A DNA stretch of 64,000 nt from Oceanospirillaceae bacterium (lineage in GTDB: Bacteria > Pseudomonadota > Gammaproteobacteria > Pseudomonadales > Oceanobacteraceae), in assembly GCA_002724925.1 (NCBI GenBank), contig PBQA01000006.1, positions 62,001 to 126,000 of the forward strand. The letters are read 5' to 3'. Positions 16,567 through 24,918 of this stretch are shown here, one piece after another; the stretch's first letter is position 1; each line of letters opens with the position of its first letter. The notes beneath the pieces are model-generated. The model saw only the letters and a list, made by a program, of their open reading frames with translations, searched no databases and had not been told where the DNA came from. The translations under genes were made by a program, and so were the position numbers.

Positions 16567-16619
16567 AGTACTTCCGTTGTTTCAGTCAAATTAAGAAACG
16601 CGGAGTCTAGGGCGTTAGG

Positions 16620-16637
16620 GTGACAGTTCGGTGACGC
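16620..16637 (-). promoter_or_regulatory. Candidate Pho box of phytase-like gene
   Basis: On the minus strand the site reads GCGTCAC-CGAA-CTGTCAC. The PhoB consensus is two CTGTCAT repeats with 4 bases between them, so this has the right 11-base phasing with 4/7 and 6/7 matches. A TAGACT that could serve as the -10 follows about 11 bases later. The start codon of the gene is 53 bases downstream. Confidence 0.5.
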
Positions 16638-16682
16638 TGGTATGTGCATGTATTGAGTCTGATTATGTTTCTTGTAGCCACA

Positions 16683-16716
16683 AAAAAGCCCGGCAGATTT
16701 CTCGGCCGGGCTTTTT
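16683..16716 (-). terminator. Rho-independent terminator of typA
   Basis: AAAAAGCCCGGC pairs with GCCGGGCTTTTT around a 10-base loop. The T run on either strand suits termination of typA, which ends at 16735. Confidence 0.9.
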
Positions 16717-16734
16717 AATCAAACGCTTCGCGAG

Positions 16735-18549
16735 TTAGCCTTTTTTAGGCTTAGCGCGCTTACGTTCGTTTTCGGTCAGCAGTTTCTTACGCAGACGGAT
16801 GCTGGTAGGAGTAACTTCCACCAGTTCGTCGTCTTCGATGAATTCCAGTGCCTGCTCCAGAGTGTGTTTCACTGGCGGGGTCAGGTTGATGGCTTCATCG
16901 GTGCCGGATGCACGGACGTTAGTCAGCTGCTTGGCTTTGGTTGGGTTAACCACCAGGTCATTATCACGGCTGTGCAGACCCACAATCATGCCTTCGTACA
17001 CTTCAGTCGCTGGTGATACGAACAGACGACCACGCTCCTGCAGAGTAAAGAGTGCATAACCCAGGACTTTACCCGGAACCATAGAAACCAGTACACCGTT
17101 GTGGCGGGTAGACCCCAGACCTGTCTGAACCGGACCATAGTGGTCGAAGACGTTGGTCAGGATGCCTGAACCAGAGGTCATGGTCAGGAACTGGTTACGG
17201 AAACCAATCAGGCCACGTGCTGGCATGATGAACTCAAGACGAGTACGGCCTTTGCCATCCGGAACCATGTTGGTCATTTCAGCGCGGCGGTTGCCCATCT
17301 CTTCCATGATGGAACCCTGGTGCTCGTCTTCGATGTCGATAACAACCTGCTCGTATGGCTCCTGCAGTTCACCGTCGACTTCTTTCTGAACAACTTCCGG
17401 CTTACCGATCGCCATTTCGAAGCCTTCGCGACGCATGGTTTCGATCAGTACAGAGAGGTGCAGCTCACCACGACCAGAAACTTTAAACTTCTCCGGGCTG
17501 TCGCCTTCTTCAACACGAAGAGCAACGTTGTGGATCAATTCCTGTTCCAGACGGTCTTTGATATTACGGGAGGTAACGTATTTACCTTCTTTACCAGCGA
17601 ACGGTGAATCGTTCACCTGGAAAGTCATGCTTACCGTTGGCTCGTCCACCGTCAGTGCAGGCATAGCTTCTACATTGCCAACAGCACACAGAGTGTCAGA
17701 AATGTTCAGGCCGTCGATACCAGAGATACAGACGATGTCACCTGCATTGGCTTCTTCAACGTCGACACGGTTCAGGCCGTGAAAACCTTTTACCTGCTGA
17801 ATGCGGCCCTTGCGGGTGTTGCCTTCAGCTGTAATCAGTTGAACGTCTGTACCAGGCTTCAGCTTGCCGCGCTTAATACGGCCAACACCGATGACGCCAA
17901 CAAAACTGTCGTAGTCGAGTGCAGAAACCTGCATCTGGAACGGGCCGTCCAGTTCAACGTTAGGTGCTTCAACGTGATCAACGATCATCTGGAACAGTGG
18001 CGTCATATCGTCAGCCATGTTGTCAGGATCATCACCCGCGATGCCGTTCAGGGCGGATGCGTAAATCACCGGGAAGTCGAGCTGTTCTTCGGTCGCGCCG
18101 AGGCGGTCGAACAGGTCGAAGATTTCATCCATAACCCAGTCAGGACGTGCGCCCGGACGGTCGATCTTGTTGATTACAACAATCGGACGCAGGCCGCGCT
18201 CGAATGCTTTCTGCGTTACGAAGCGGGTCTGAGGCATAGGGCCATCAACCGCGTCTACCAGCAGACATACTGAGTCGACCATCGACATTACGCGCTCAAC
18301 TTCGCCACCGAAGTCAGCGTGTCCAGGGGTGTCGACGATGTTAATACGGTAGTCGTTCCATTTAATAGCGGTGTTTTTCGCCAGAATGGTAATACCGCGT
18401 TCTTTCTCCTGATCGTTGGAGTCCATCACGCGCTCGCCGCCCTGGTTGCGGTCCAGAGTACCGGACTGCTCTAGCAGCTTGTCGACCAGAGTGGTTTTGC
18501 CGTGGTCAACGTGAGCGATGATGGCGATGTTTCTGAGATTCTCAATCAC
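16735..18549 (-). CDS. typA: Ribosome-associated GTPase TypA/BipA
   Basis: A 604-residue translational GTPase that binds the 70S ribosome near the EF-G site and affects 50S assembly and stress or cold growth. The G1 motif AHVDHGKTT is near residues 10-18, [15 protein letters not shown] gives G3 near 75, and [10 protein letters not shown] gives G4 near 129. The C-terminal half holds the TypA-specific domains ending in [13 protein letters not shown]. The GTG at 18547-18549 is chosen because the family begins with (M)[10 protein letters not shown] and an AAGG precedes it. The frame extends 12 codons further without family support. Divergent from glnA with 459 bases between. Confidence 0.95.
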   Translation of the reverse strand: MIENLRNIAIIAHVDHGKTTLVDKLLEQSGTLDRNQGGERVMDSNDQEKERGITILAKNTAIKWNDYRINIVDTPGHADFGGEVERVMSMVDSVCLLVDAVDGPMPQTRFVTQKAFERGLRPIVVINKIDRPGARPDWVMDEIFDLFDRLGATEEQLDFPVIYASALNGIAGDDPDNMADDMTPLFQMIVDHVEAPNVELDGPFQMQVSALDYDSFVGVIGVGRIKRGKLKPGTDVQLITAEGNTRKGRIQQVKGFHGLNRVDVEEANAGDIVCISGIDGLNISDTLCAVGNVEAMPALTVDEPTVSMTFQVNDSPFAGKEGKYVTSRNIKDRLEQELIHNVALRVEEGDSPEKFKVSGRGELHLSVLIETMRREGFEMAIGKPEVVQKEVDGELQEPYEQVVIDIEDEHQGSIMEEMGNRRAEMTNMVPDGKGRTRLEFIMPARGLIGFRNQFLTMTSGSGILTNVFDHYGPVQTGLGSTRHNGVLVSMVPGKVLGYALFTLQERGRLFVSPATEVYEGMIVGLHSRDNDLVVNPTKAKQLTNVRASGTDEAINLTPPVKHTLEQALEFIEDDELVEVTPTSIRLRKKLLTENERKRAKPKKG

Positions 18550-18830
18550 AACAGTAGCCTTCAGAATGGTTAGCCCTGATGGCACTGCGCAGGCAGAGTC
18601 AGGAGCAGGTTAAAATTTGAGCGCGGAGTATACCTGAAAGACATTACAGCTGGGATATTTCTTTCATTCTGTGTCGCAGGAATACACAAGAGGTTTCGGT
18701 GCGCCAGAAGGCGGGATAAAAAAGGCATGGAATTGCACCAAAGAGCATATACGGCAGGGGGCCGGTGAACATATACTGTGCGGGCCTGAAATCGCACACC
18801 CGATGGATGGATATAATTGCATCAAAATAG
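18550..18830. other. Long intergenic region between typA and glnA, distal part
   Basis: This is the upstream half of a 459-base gap. No convincing gene is seen on either strand. It must hold the typA promoter. A TATAAT at 18812-18817 on the plus strand lacks a good -35, so a second, sigma-70 glnA promoter is possible but not shown. Confidence 0.5.
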
Positions 18831-18878
18831 TGCACATTGCCAGATGTGTGATTCATAGAGGTGCATTTGCAGTGTGCG
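18831..18878 (+). promoter_or_regulatory. Paired NtrC enhancer-like sites for glnA
   Basis: Two half-palindromic sites resembling TGCAC-N7-GTGCA start at 18831 (TGCACATTGCCAGATGT) and 18862 (TGCATTTGCAGTGTGCG). They are 31 bases apart, three helical turns, as in the E. coli glnA enhancer. They lie about 50-110 bases upstream of the sigma-54 promoter. The first site has a weak second half. Confidence 0.55.
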
Positions 18879-18926
18879 ACATTCCGGTTTAGCCCGTAAA
18901 TAGCGGGTTCGCAGTGATGTCCAAAA

Positions 18927-18942
18927 TGGCACACTACTTGCT
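18927..18942 (+). promoter_or_regulatory. Sigma-54 promoter of glnA
   Basis: TGGCAC-N5-TTGCT matches the -24/-12 consensus exactly, including the GG and GC dinucleotides and their spacing. Transcription would start near 18953, about 56 bases before the glnA ATG, giving nitrogen-dependent expression through NtrC. Confidence 0.88.
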
Positions 18943-19008
18943 CTAACAGTGAGCATGGAATCCGGGGCTTGCCCCGAACTTAATAGAACCAGCATCTGGA
19001 GAAAGACA

Positions 19009-20415
19009 ATGTCAGAGAACACTCTGAACCTGATCAAAGAGAATGAAGTGACGTGGGTAGACCTGCGTTTCACTGACACCAAGGGTAAAGAACAGCACGT
19101 TACTATTCCGGCTTCTTACGTTGACGAAGAATTCTTCGAAACTGGCCAGATGTTCGATGGTTCTTCTATTTCTGGTTGGAAGGGTATTAACGAATCTGAC
19201 ATGATCCTGATGCCAGATGACGAAACCTGCTACATGGACCCGTTCACAGAAGACGCTACTCTGATCCTGCGTTGTGACATCATCGAGCCTTCAACTATGC
19301 AAGGTTACGAGCGTGATCCACGTTCTGTTGCTAAGCGTGCTGAAGCTTACCTGCAGTCTACTGGTCTGGGTGACACTGCTTTCTTCGGTCCAGAGCCAGA
19401 ATTCTTCATCTTTGATGACGTAACCTGGGGCTCTGATATGCAGGGCAACTTCTACAAAATCAACTCTGACGAAGGCGCATGGGCCACTGCTTCTAAAGTA
19501 GAAGGCGGCAACCTGGGTCACCGTCCACGTGTTAAAGGCGGTTACTTTCCTGTACCACCTGTTGATAGCCTGCACGACATCCGTGCCGCTATGTGTAACA
19601 CCCTGATGGCTACTGGCCAGGACGTAGAAGTTCACCACCACGAAGTGGCGAACGCGGGTCAGAACGAGATCGGTGTTAAGTTCAACACTCTGGTTAAGAA
19701 AGCGGACGAAGTTCAGACTCTGAAATACGTAATCCACAACGTTGCTGCTGCATACGGCAAAACGGCTACCTTCATGCCTAAGCCAATCGTTGGTGACAAC
19801 GGTTCTGGTATGCACGTTCACCAGTCTTTCTGGAAAGATGGCGAAAACATGTTCGCTGGCGACGGCTATGCTGGCCTGTCTGAGACTGCTCTGTTCTACA
19901 TCGGCGGTATCATCAAGCACGCTAAAGCACTGAACGCGTTCACCAACCCGTCTACTAACTCGTACAAGCGTCTGATCCCAGGCTTCGAAGCTCCAGTAAT
20001 GCTGGCATATTCTGCCCGTAACCGTTCTGCTTCTATCCGTATCCCATACGTTGCAAGCCCTAAAGGCAAGCGTATTGAAGCCCGCTTCCCAGATCCAACT
20101 GCTAACCCATACCTGGCGTTCGCAGCTATGCTGATGGCTGGCCTTGACGGTGTTAAGAACAAGATCCACCCTGGCGATGCAGCTGACAAAGACCTGTACG
20201 ATCTGCCAGCTGAAGAAGCTGCTAAGATTCCACAGGTTTGTGGTTCACTGCGTGAAGCGCTGGAAAGCCTCGAAGCTGATAAAGACTTCCTGACTGCTGG
20301 TGGCGTGTTCACCGAAGACATGATCGAAGCTTACATCGAGCTGAAGATGGAAGAAGTGTACCGTGTAGAACACACTACTCACCCAGTAGAGTTCGACATG
20401 TACTACTCTTGCTAA
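19009..20415 (+). CDS. glnA: Glutamine synthetase type I
   Basis: A 468-residue dodecameric enzyme making glutamine from glutamate, ammonia and ATP. It shows the GS catalytic segments [12 protein letters not shown] near residue 47, FFGPEPEFF near 125, the metal-binding [16 protein letters not shown] near 258 and NRSASIRIP near 340. Tyr397 in KDLYDLP is the expected adenylylation site, so activity is likely controlled by GlnE as in enteric bacteria. GGAG precedes the ATG at 19009. Codon bias indicates high expression. A sigma-54 promoter with NtrC-like sites lies upstream. The last codons and terminator are repeated downstream (20527-20617). No ntrB/ntrC genes follow in this window. Confidence 0.97.
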   Translation: MSENTLNLIKENEVTWVDLRFTDTKGKEQHVTIPASYVDEEFFETGQMFDGSSISGWKGINESDMILMPDDETCYMDPFTEDATLILRCDIIEPSTMQGYERDPRSVAKRAEAYLQSTGLGDTAFFGPEPEFFIFDDVTWGSDMQGNFYKINSDEGAWATASKVEGGNLGHRPRVKGGYFPVPPVDSLHDIRAAMCNTLMATGQDVEVHHHEVANAGQNEIGVKFNTLVKKADEVQTLKYVIHNVAAAYGKTATFMPKPIVGDNGSGMHVHQSFWKDGENMFAGDGYAGLSETALFYIGGIIKHAKALNAFTNPSTNSYKRLIPGFEAPVMLAYSARNRSASIRIPYVASPKGKRIEARFPDPTANPYLAFAAMLMAGLDGVKNKIHPGDAADKDLYDLPAEEAAKIPQVCGSLREALESLEADKDFLTAGGVFTEDMIEAYIELKMEEVYRVEHTTHPVEFDMYYSC

Positions 20416-20436
20416 TCTTCGGATTAGTCGAGTTGA

Positions 20437-20463
20437 AAAGGGTCGCTCTAGCGGCCCTTTTTT
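20437..20463 (+). terminator. First glnA terminator
   Basis: AAAGGGTCGCT pairs with GCGGCCCTTT (one wobble) before a run of T, 21 bases after the glnA stop codon. It is duplicated almost intact at 20584. Confidence 0.9.
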
Positions 20464-20583
20464 GTGTCTGCTTGAAACTGCTGCAATAGCGGGTTCGGTG
20501 TGTTCATGAACACAACTCTTAACCCGACCCAGTAGAGTTCGACATGGTCTACTCTTGCTAATCTGCGGATTAGTTGAGTTGAG

Positions 20584-20610
20584 AAAGGGTCGCTTTAGCG
20601 GCCCTTTTTT
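20584..20610 (+). terminator. Second, duplicated glnA terminator
   Basis: AAAGGGTCGCT with GCGGCCCTTT and a T run, the copy of the terminator at 20437 with one stem-loop base changed. It lies 80 bases upstream of the OsmC-YcaO gene and should insulate it. Confidence 0.88.
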
Positions 20611-20691
20611 GTGTCTGTAATTCAACCAACCGCGACACACCCCCTCAAAACTGGATAATGGCGCACAGATACTCTTTCCCGGTGCGCTACC

Positions 20692-22890
20692 ATGCAGATC
20701 AAGGTCAACTTTCTCGATAACCTCCGCCTCGAAGCCAAGTTCGATGACTTCAGCGTAATCGCTGATCAGCCGATTCGTTACAAGGGCGATGGCTCGGCGC
20801 CTGGGCCGTTTGATTATTTTCTGGCATCGTCGGCGCTCTGTGCGGCCTACTTCGTGAAGGTCTACTGCAACGCCCGAGATATCCCTACCGAAAATATCCG
20901 CCTTTCCCAGAACAACATCGTTGACCCGGAAAACCGTTATAACCAGATTTTTAAGATTGATGTTGAGCTGCCGGAAGATATCTCAGAAAAAGATCGCACC
21001 GGGATTATCCGCTCGATTGATCGCTGTACGGTGAAAAAGGTCGTTCAGACCGGGCCGGACTTCCAGATCAATGTGGTTGAGAACCTCGATGATGATGCGC
21101 AGGCGCTGCTTGATGTCCCTGAACTGGCGGGTGAAGGTACCCACATTACCGGTAAGGACCTCCCGCTGGAGCAGACTATTGCGAAGATGACGGGCCTGCT
21201 GGCGGATCTTGGTATGCGAATTGAGGTCACATCATGGCGCAATATCGTGCCGAATGTGTGGTCGCTGAATATCCGTGATGCGGATTCTCAGATGTGCTTT
21301 ACCAATGGTAAAGGTGCGACCAAAGATGCAGCGCTGGCATCCGCATTGGGCGAGTTTATGGAGCGTCTTAACTGCAATTTCTTTTACAACGATCAGTACT
21401 TCGGTGAGGAGATTGCTAATGCAGAGTTCGTGCATTATCCGAACGAAAAATGGTTCCAGCCCGGCCCGGCAGATGAGTTGCCCGAAGGTATTCTTGATGA
21501 ATACTGTCTCGAAATTTATAACCCGGATGGTGAGCTTTGTGGCTCTCACTTAATCGATACGAACTCGGGCAACATCGAACGGGGAGTGTGTTCTTTGCCC
21601 TATGTTCGTCAGTCTGATGGTGAGACGGTGTATTTCCCATCTAACCTGATTGAGAACCTGTTTCTCAGTAATGGTATGAGCGCAGGCAATACCATCGAAG
21701 AGGCGCAGGTTCAGTGCTTGTCTGAAATATTTGAGCGCGCTGTAAAACGCGAAATCCTGGAGGGCGAACTGGCCCTGCCTGATGTGCCTGAAGAGGTTCT
21801 GAGTCGTTATCCGAATATCGTAGAAGGTGTTAAGGGCCTCGAAGAGCAGGGCTTTCCTATTCTGGTGAAAGACGCTTCGCTGGGTGGTCAGTTTCCGGTG
21901 ATGTGTGTGACCCTGATGAACCCGAGAACCGGCGGTGTCTTCGCCTCGTTTGGTGCTCACCCGGATTTTGAAGTGGCACTGGAGCGTTGTGTGACTGAGC
22001 TGATGCAGGGCCGCAGCTTTGAAGGCATGAACGATGTACCTAAGCCGACATTCGAGTCTCTGGCAGTAACCGAACCAAATAACTTCGTCGAACATTTTAT
22101 TGATTCGACGGGTGTCGTTTCCTGGCGCTTTTTCAGCAATAAGGCTGACTTTGATTTTGTAGATTGGGATTTCACCGCGGGCGGCACTCTCTCAACTAAA
22201 GAAGAGTCGAGCGCACTGTTTGATCTGCTTAAAGATCTTGGAAAAGAGGCGTATATGGCAACCTATACCGAACTGGGCGTGCCCGCTGTTCGTATTCTGG
22301 TGCCCGACTTTTCTGAGGTCTATCCAGTTGAAGATTTAATCTGGGATAACACCAATAAATCATTATTTTTCAGAGACGATATTCTGAATATCCATTCGCG
22401 CTCTGACGACGAACTTGATGCCTTACTCGAACGTCTCGAAGAAAGTGAGCTGGATAATTACACCGATATTATTACCCTGATTGGCGTTGAGTTTGATGAA
22501 AATACGGTGTGGGGCCAACTGACGATTCTGGAGTTAAAGCTTCTGCTGTGTCTTGCACTTGGACGTTTAGAAGAAGCGAAAGAGTTTACGGAAACATTCC
22601 TCCAATATAACGACAATACCGTCGAGCGAGGCCTTTTCTATCAGGCAATGGATGTCGCCCTTGAGGTGACACTCGCTGACGATATGGACATCAGTGAATA
22701 CGAACACAACTTCCGTCGCATGTTTGGCAATGCGCGCATGGATGCAGTGTTGGGCTCTATCGCAGGTACTGTTCGCTTCTATGGCCTGACGCCAACCAAT
22801 AATCGCCTCGATGGTCTGGATAAGCACCTGCGCTTAGTCGAAAGCTACAGGAAACTGCACGCCGCACGTGGTGCGGTACATACGGGCTGA
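20692..22890 (+). CDS. OsmC-YcaO fusion protein
   Basis: A 732-residue two-part protein. Residues 1-140 resemble OsmC peroxiredoxins, with one Cys in ASSALCAAY near residue 49 and another in DRCTVKK near 106 where OsmC has CPV. Residues from about 170 to 560 form a YcaO domain, with the ATP-binding GEFMERLNCNFF near 222 and LSEIFERAVKREI near 345. A helical C-terminal region follows. YcaO enzymes use ATP to activate amide carbonyls; E. coli YcaO is tied to RimO-dependent methylthiolation of ribosomal protein S12, and it lacks the OsmC part. No precursor peptide or partner gene for a natural product is adjacent, so a housekeeping role is likelier. Confidence 0.85.
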   Translation: MQIKVNFLDNLRLEAKFDDFSVIADQPIRYKGDGSAPGPFDYFLASSALCAAYFVKVYCNARDIPTENIRLSQNNIVDPENRYNQIFKIDVELPEDISEKDRTGIIRSIDRCTVKKVVQTGPDFQINVVENLDDDAQALLDVPELAGEGTHITGKDLPLEQTIAKMTGLLADLGMRIEVTSWRNIVPNVWSLNIRDADSQMCFTNGKGATKDAALASALGEFMERLNCNFFYNDQYFGEEIANAEFVHYPNEKWFQPGPADELPEGILDEYCLEIYNPDGELCGSHLIDTNSGNIERGVCSLPYVRQSDGETVYFPSNLIENLFLSNGMSAGNTIEEAQVQCLSEIFERAVKREILEGELALPDVPEEVLSRYPNIVEGVKGLEEQGFPILVKDASLGGQFPVMCVTLMNPRTGGVFASFGAHPDFEVALERCVTELMQGRSFEGMNDVPKPTFESLAVTEPNNFVEHFIDSTGVVSWRFFSNKADFDFVDWDFTAGGTLSTKEESSALFDLLKDLGKEAYMATYTELGVPAVRILVPDFSEVYPVEDLIWDNTNKSLFFRDDILNIHSRSDDELDALLERLEESELDNYTDIITLIGVEFDENTVWGQLTILELKLLLCLALGRLEEAKEFTETFLQYNDNTVERGLFYQAMDVALEVTLADDMDISEYEHNFRRMFGNARMDAVLGSIAGTVRFYGLTPTNNRLDGLDKHLRLVESYRKLHAARGAVHTG

Positions 22891-22903
22891 GAACACGCGA
22901 CCT

Positions 22904-22935
22904 GCGGGGTATGAAAACATCGTTTTAAACCCCGC
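22904..22935 (+). repeat. Intergenic inverted repeat after the YcaO gene
   Basis: GCGGGGT (22904-22910) pairs with ACCCCGC (22929-22935), and inside it AAAAC pairs with GTTTT. It lies 13 bases after the stop codon. There is no T run, so it may be a transcript-end hairpin or a weak terminator. Confidence 0.5.
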
Positions 22936-22994
22936 AATCCCCCTCTATACTTGATCTCAAAGTTAAACTACTCAACAGGATCATCAGGCCACTT

Positions 22995-23987
22995 ATGAGC
23001 TGGAGCCGTGAATCAGTTGTCGCTGAGCTGAAAGAATTTGACTGGTTACTGCCTGATGCCGATCCCGGCCCGGAGCTGAGTGCCTACAGCGCACATTACC
23101 ACCTAAATTTTGAAGATTCGGCCGAGGCCCTTTCTCATCAGGCGGGTTACCTCAATATCGCGGAATTTCAGATTGTTGTTCAACGCTGGATGTGCCCGAA
23201 TGCACGTGGCACGGCGGTAATCATTCATGGTTACTATGACCATCTTGGGCTGTACGGTTCGCTGATTGATTACTGTCTGCGTCAGCAGTTAAACGTGATT
23301 GCCTTTGATTTGCCGGGGCACGGACTGTCGAGCGGTGAGCAGGCGACGATTCGGGATTTTCAGGAATACGATGCGGTATTCAGTGGGTTGATGGATCAGG
23401 TCACTGAGAACATGGATGAAGGGCCAGCTTCTAATCTGGTGGCATTTGGCCAGAGCACCGGCGGAGCCATCCTGATTAATTATCTGCTTAAACGCGGTTT
23501 CACAGTCAACGACTGTCCGTTCAAGGATGTGATTCTGCTTGCACCTCTGGTGCGTCCTGTCGGCTGGCGCAAGGGTATTATCTTTCACCCTGTAGTAAGT
23601 CTGTTTATGAAACAGATGAAGCGTAAGCATGGCGATTCATCGTCTGATGAAGAGTTTCTCGATTTCGTCCGCTCACAAGATCCGCTCCAGTCGCTCTATC
23701 TGAGTGTGCAGTGGGTAGGTGCATTGATCCGTTGGATGCGCTTTATCGAGGCTCAGCCTGCAACCGATGTGAATTTGTTTGTTGTGCAAGGGGATAACGA
23801 CGGCACCGTCGACTGGCGCCACAATATGAAGGTGCTGGAAGCTAAGTTTACTGCTCGCGAGTTGTTTATTCTTGAAGACGGCCGCCATCACTTGGTGAAC
23901 GAGTCACGGGATAAGCGGGCGGATATGTATCAGCGGATAACTGAGCGCTTAAAACAGACCCTGAATACACCGGTTTCTGCGGCTTAG
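22995..23987 (+). CDS. Alpha/beta hydrolase, lysophospholipase-like
   Basis: A 330-residue serine hydrolase of the monoacylglycerol lipase/lysophospholipase (PldB-like) group. An oxyanion segment VIIHGYYDHLG lies near residue 77 and FDLPGHGLSSG near 103. The nucleophile elbow GQSTGG is near 155. An acid in VQGDNDGTVDW (near 270) and a His in DGRHHLVNES near 299 complete the triad. There is no signal peptide, so it acts in the cytoplasm or at the inner membrane. Start at the ATG after an AGG-containing leader. It ends 28 bases before a long inverted repeat. The natural substrate is inferred only from the family. Confidence 0.82.
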   Translation: MSWSRESVVAELKEFDWLLPDADPGPELSAYSAHYHLNFEDSAEALSHQAGYLNIAEFQIVVQRWMCPNARGTAVIIHGYYDHLGLYGSLIDYCLRQQLNVIAFDLPGHGLSSGEQATIRDFQEYDAVFSGLMDQVTENMDEGPASNLVAFGQSTGGAILINYLLKRGFTVNDCPFKDVILLAPLVRPVGWRKGIIFHPVVSLFMKQMKRKHGDSSSDEEFLDFVRSQDPLQSLYLSVQWVGALIRWMRFIEAQPATDVNLFVVQGDNDGTVDWRHNMKVLEAKFTARELFILEDGRHHLVNESRDKRADMYQRITERLKQTLNTPVSAA

Positions 23988-24015
23988 TATCGAGGGGGCG
24001 CTGACGCAGTTACAG

Positions 24016-24119
24016 CAACCTGGCTGAGAGTATTTTCTGCCTCGCCGTAAATACATCCCTGTAGGCTCGGGTGCAGCATCCATGCTGCACACGGCCAGAA
24101 AATACTCTCAGCCAGGTTG
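24016..24119 (+). repeat. Dispersed two-hairpin repeat, copy B, within a 24-base perfect inverted repeat
   Basis: The arms 24016-24039 and 24096-24119 are perfect reverse complements over 24 bases, extending to 28 with one mismatch. Between them sit two small hairpins: TACA-TCCC-TGTA (24052-24063) and TGCAGCA-TCCA-TGCTGCA (24072-24089). The inner part matches copies A and C in plan. It lies between two convergent genes, so the folded RNA could end both transcripts or protect their 3' ends. Confidence 0.88.
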
Positions 24120-24135
24120 TTGTAAGCCCGAACGG

Positions 24136-24591
24136 TTACTCCAACCCCAGAATATATTCCCACTCACTTTCTGATACGGGCTGCACGGATAGCCGTCCGC
24201 GATTCAGTAACACCATTTCACTCAGTGCTTCATGCTGGCGCAGCTCTTTCAACGTGATGACCCGCTTCAGGGCACGATCAGCCACGACATTAATTGTTAT
24301 CCAGCGTGGATTGTCCGGTGACGACTTCGGATCATAATACTTTGATGCTGGATCGAGGGAACTCGGGTCAACGATACCCGTCTCAGTGATCGCGCAGATT
24401 CCGACGATTCCGGGCTCTTTGCAGCTGGAATGGTAAAAAAATGCTTTATCACCCACGTTTATGTCGTCTCTGAGGATGTTACGGGCTTGATAATTACGCA
24501 CACCATCCCATACTGTGCCCTTGTTTAGGGCGTTCTCCAGGTCGTTGTAGGAGAATGCGTCCGGCTCGGATTTGAGTAACCAGAATTTCAT
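24136..24591 (-). CDS. EVE domain protein
   Basis: A 151-residue single-domain protein with the typical start MKFWLLKSEPDAFSYNDL and the conserved WDGVRNYQARN and DKAFFYHSSC segments. The fold is related to PUA and YTH domains, and EVE proteins bind modified bases in RNA or DNA. Bacterial single-domain EVE genes often neighbour fthC, zapA and 6S RNA, as here, and that conserved context supports the call. It is convergent with the hydrolase gene across a long inverted repeat. The modified base that it recognises is not known from sequence. Confidence 0.9.
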   Translation of the reverse strand: MKFWLLKSEPDAFSYNDLENALNKGTVWDGVRNYQARNILRDDINVGDKAFFYHSSCKEPGIVGICAITETGIVDPSSLDPASKYYDPKSSPDNPRWITINVVADRALKRVITLKELRQHEALSEMVLLNRGRLSVQPVSESEWEYILGLE

Positions 24592-24762
24592 AATAGCGCC
24601 TTATCTTGGCTCGCTGATTGCTTAGGGCTAAATGCGCCTTTGGTTGCTATAGACGATGAACGTCTAATTTCGGCCGCAATGATAAAAAATAATGGGGAGC
24701 ACGGGTCATAACCGATGACTCCTCAAGTAAGAATAACAGCTTAAAATTGGGAACACTGAGTA

Positions 24763-24888
24763 ATGAGAAAGCCAGATGTACTTATATTTCTCTCACTCCT
24801 CGCCATTATTGGTTCTGCCGTCACCAGTATCGCCGCTGAAGAGCGCCGCGATCCAACGGTGCTAGCCTCAGAAGCGAGTATCCGCTGA
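24763..24888 (+). CDS. Possible small exported protein, 41 residues
   Basis: A short frame begins at an ATG after GAG and reads MRKPDVLIFLSLLAIIGSAV followed by TSIAAEERRD and a stop. That is a convincing signal peptide (basic start, hydrophobic core, cleavage after IAA) with only about 17 residues beyond. The sequence after the stop continues in another frame as EYPLNNGGWYLWVSV, so this may be a frameshifted or decaying gene. It sits in the 327-base gap between the EVE gene and fthC; the rest of that gap shows nothing recognisable. Function unknown. Confidence 0.4.
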   Translation: MRKPDVLIFLSLLAIIGSAVTSIAAEERRDPTVLASEASIR

Positions 24889-24918
24889 ATAACGGCGGCT
24901 GGTATCTGTGGGTATCGG

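Larger units (their letters stand above)
20381..20617 (+). repeat. Tandem duplication of glnA 3' end and terminator
   Basis: The 90 bases at 20381-20470 (last ten codons of glnA, stop and terminator) recur at 20527-20617 with five substitutions and one single-base insertion. The second copy still reads PVEFDMVYSC-stop, differing from the true tail by Tyr to Val. The 56 bases between hold a perfect 14-base palindrome, GTGTTCATGAACAC (20500-20513). The duplication supplies a second tandem terminator. Confidence 0.93.
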
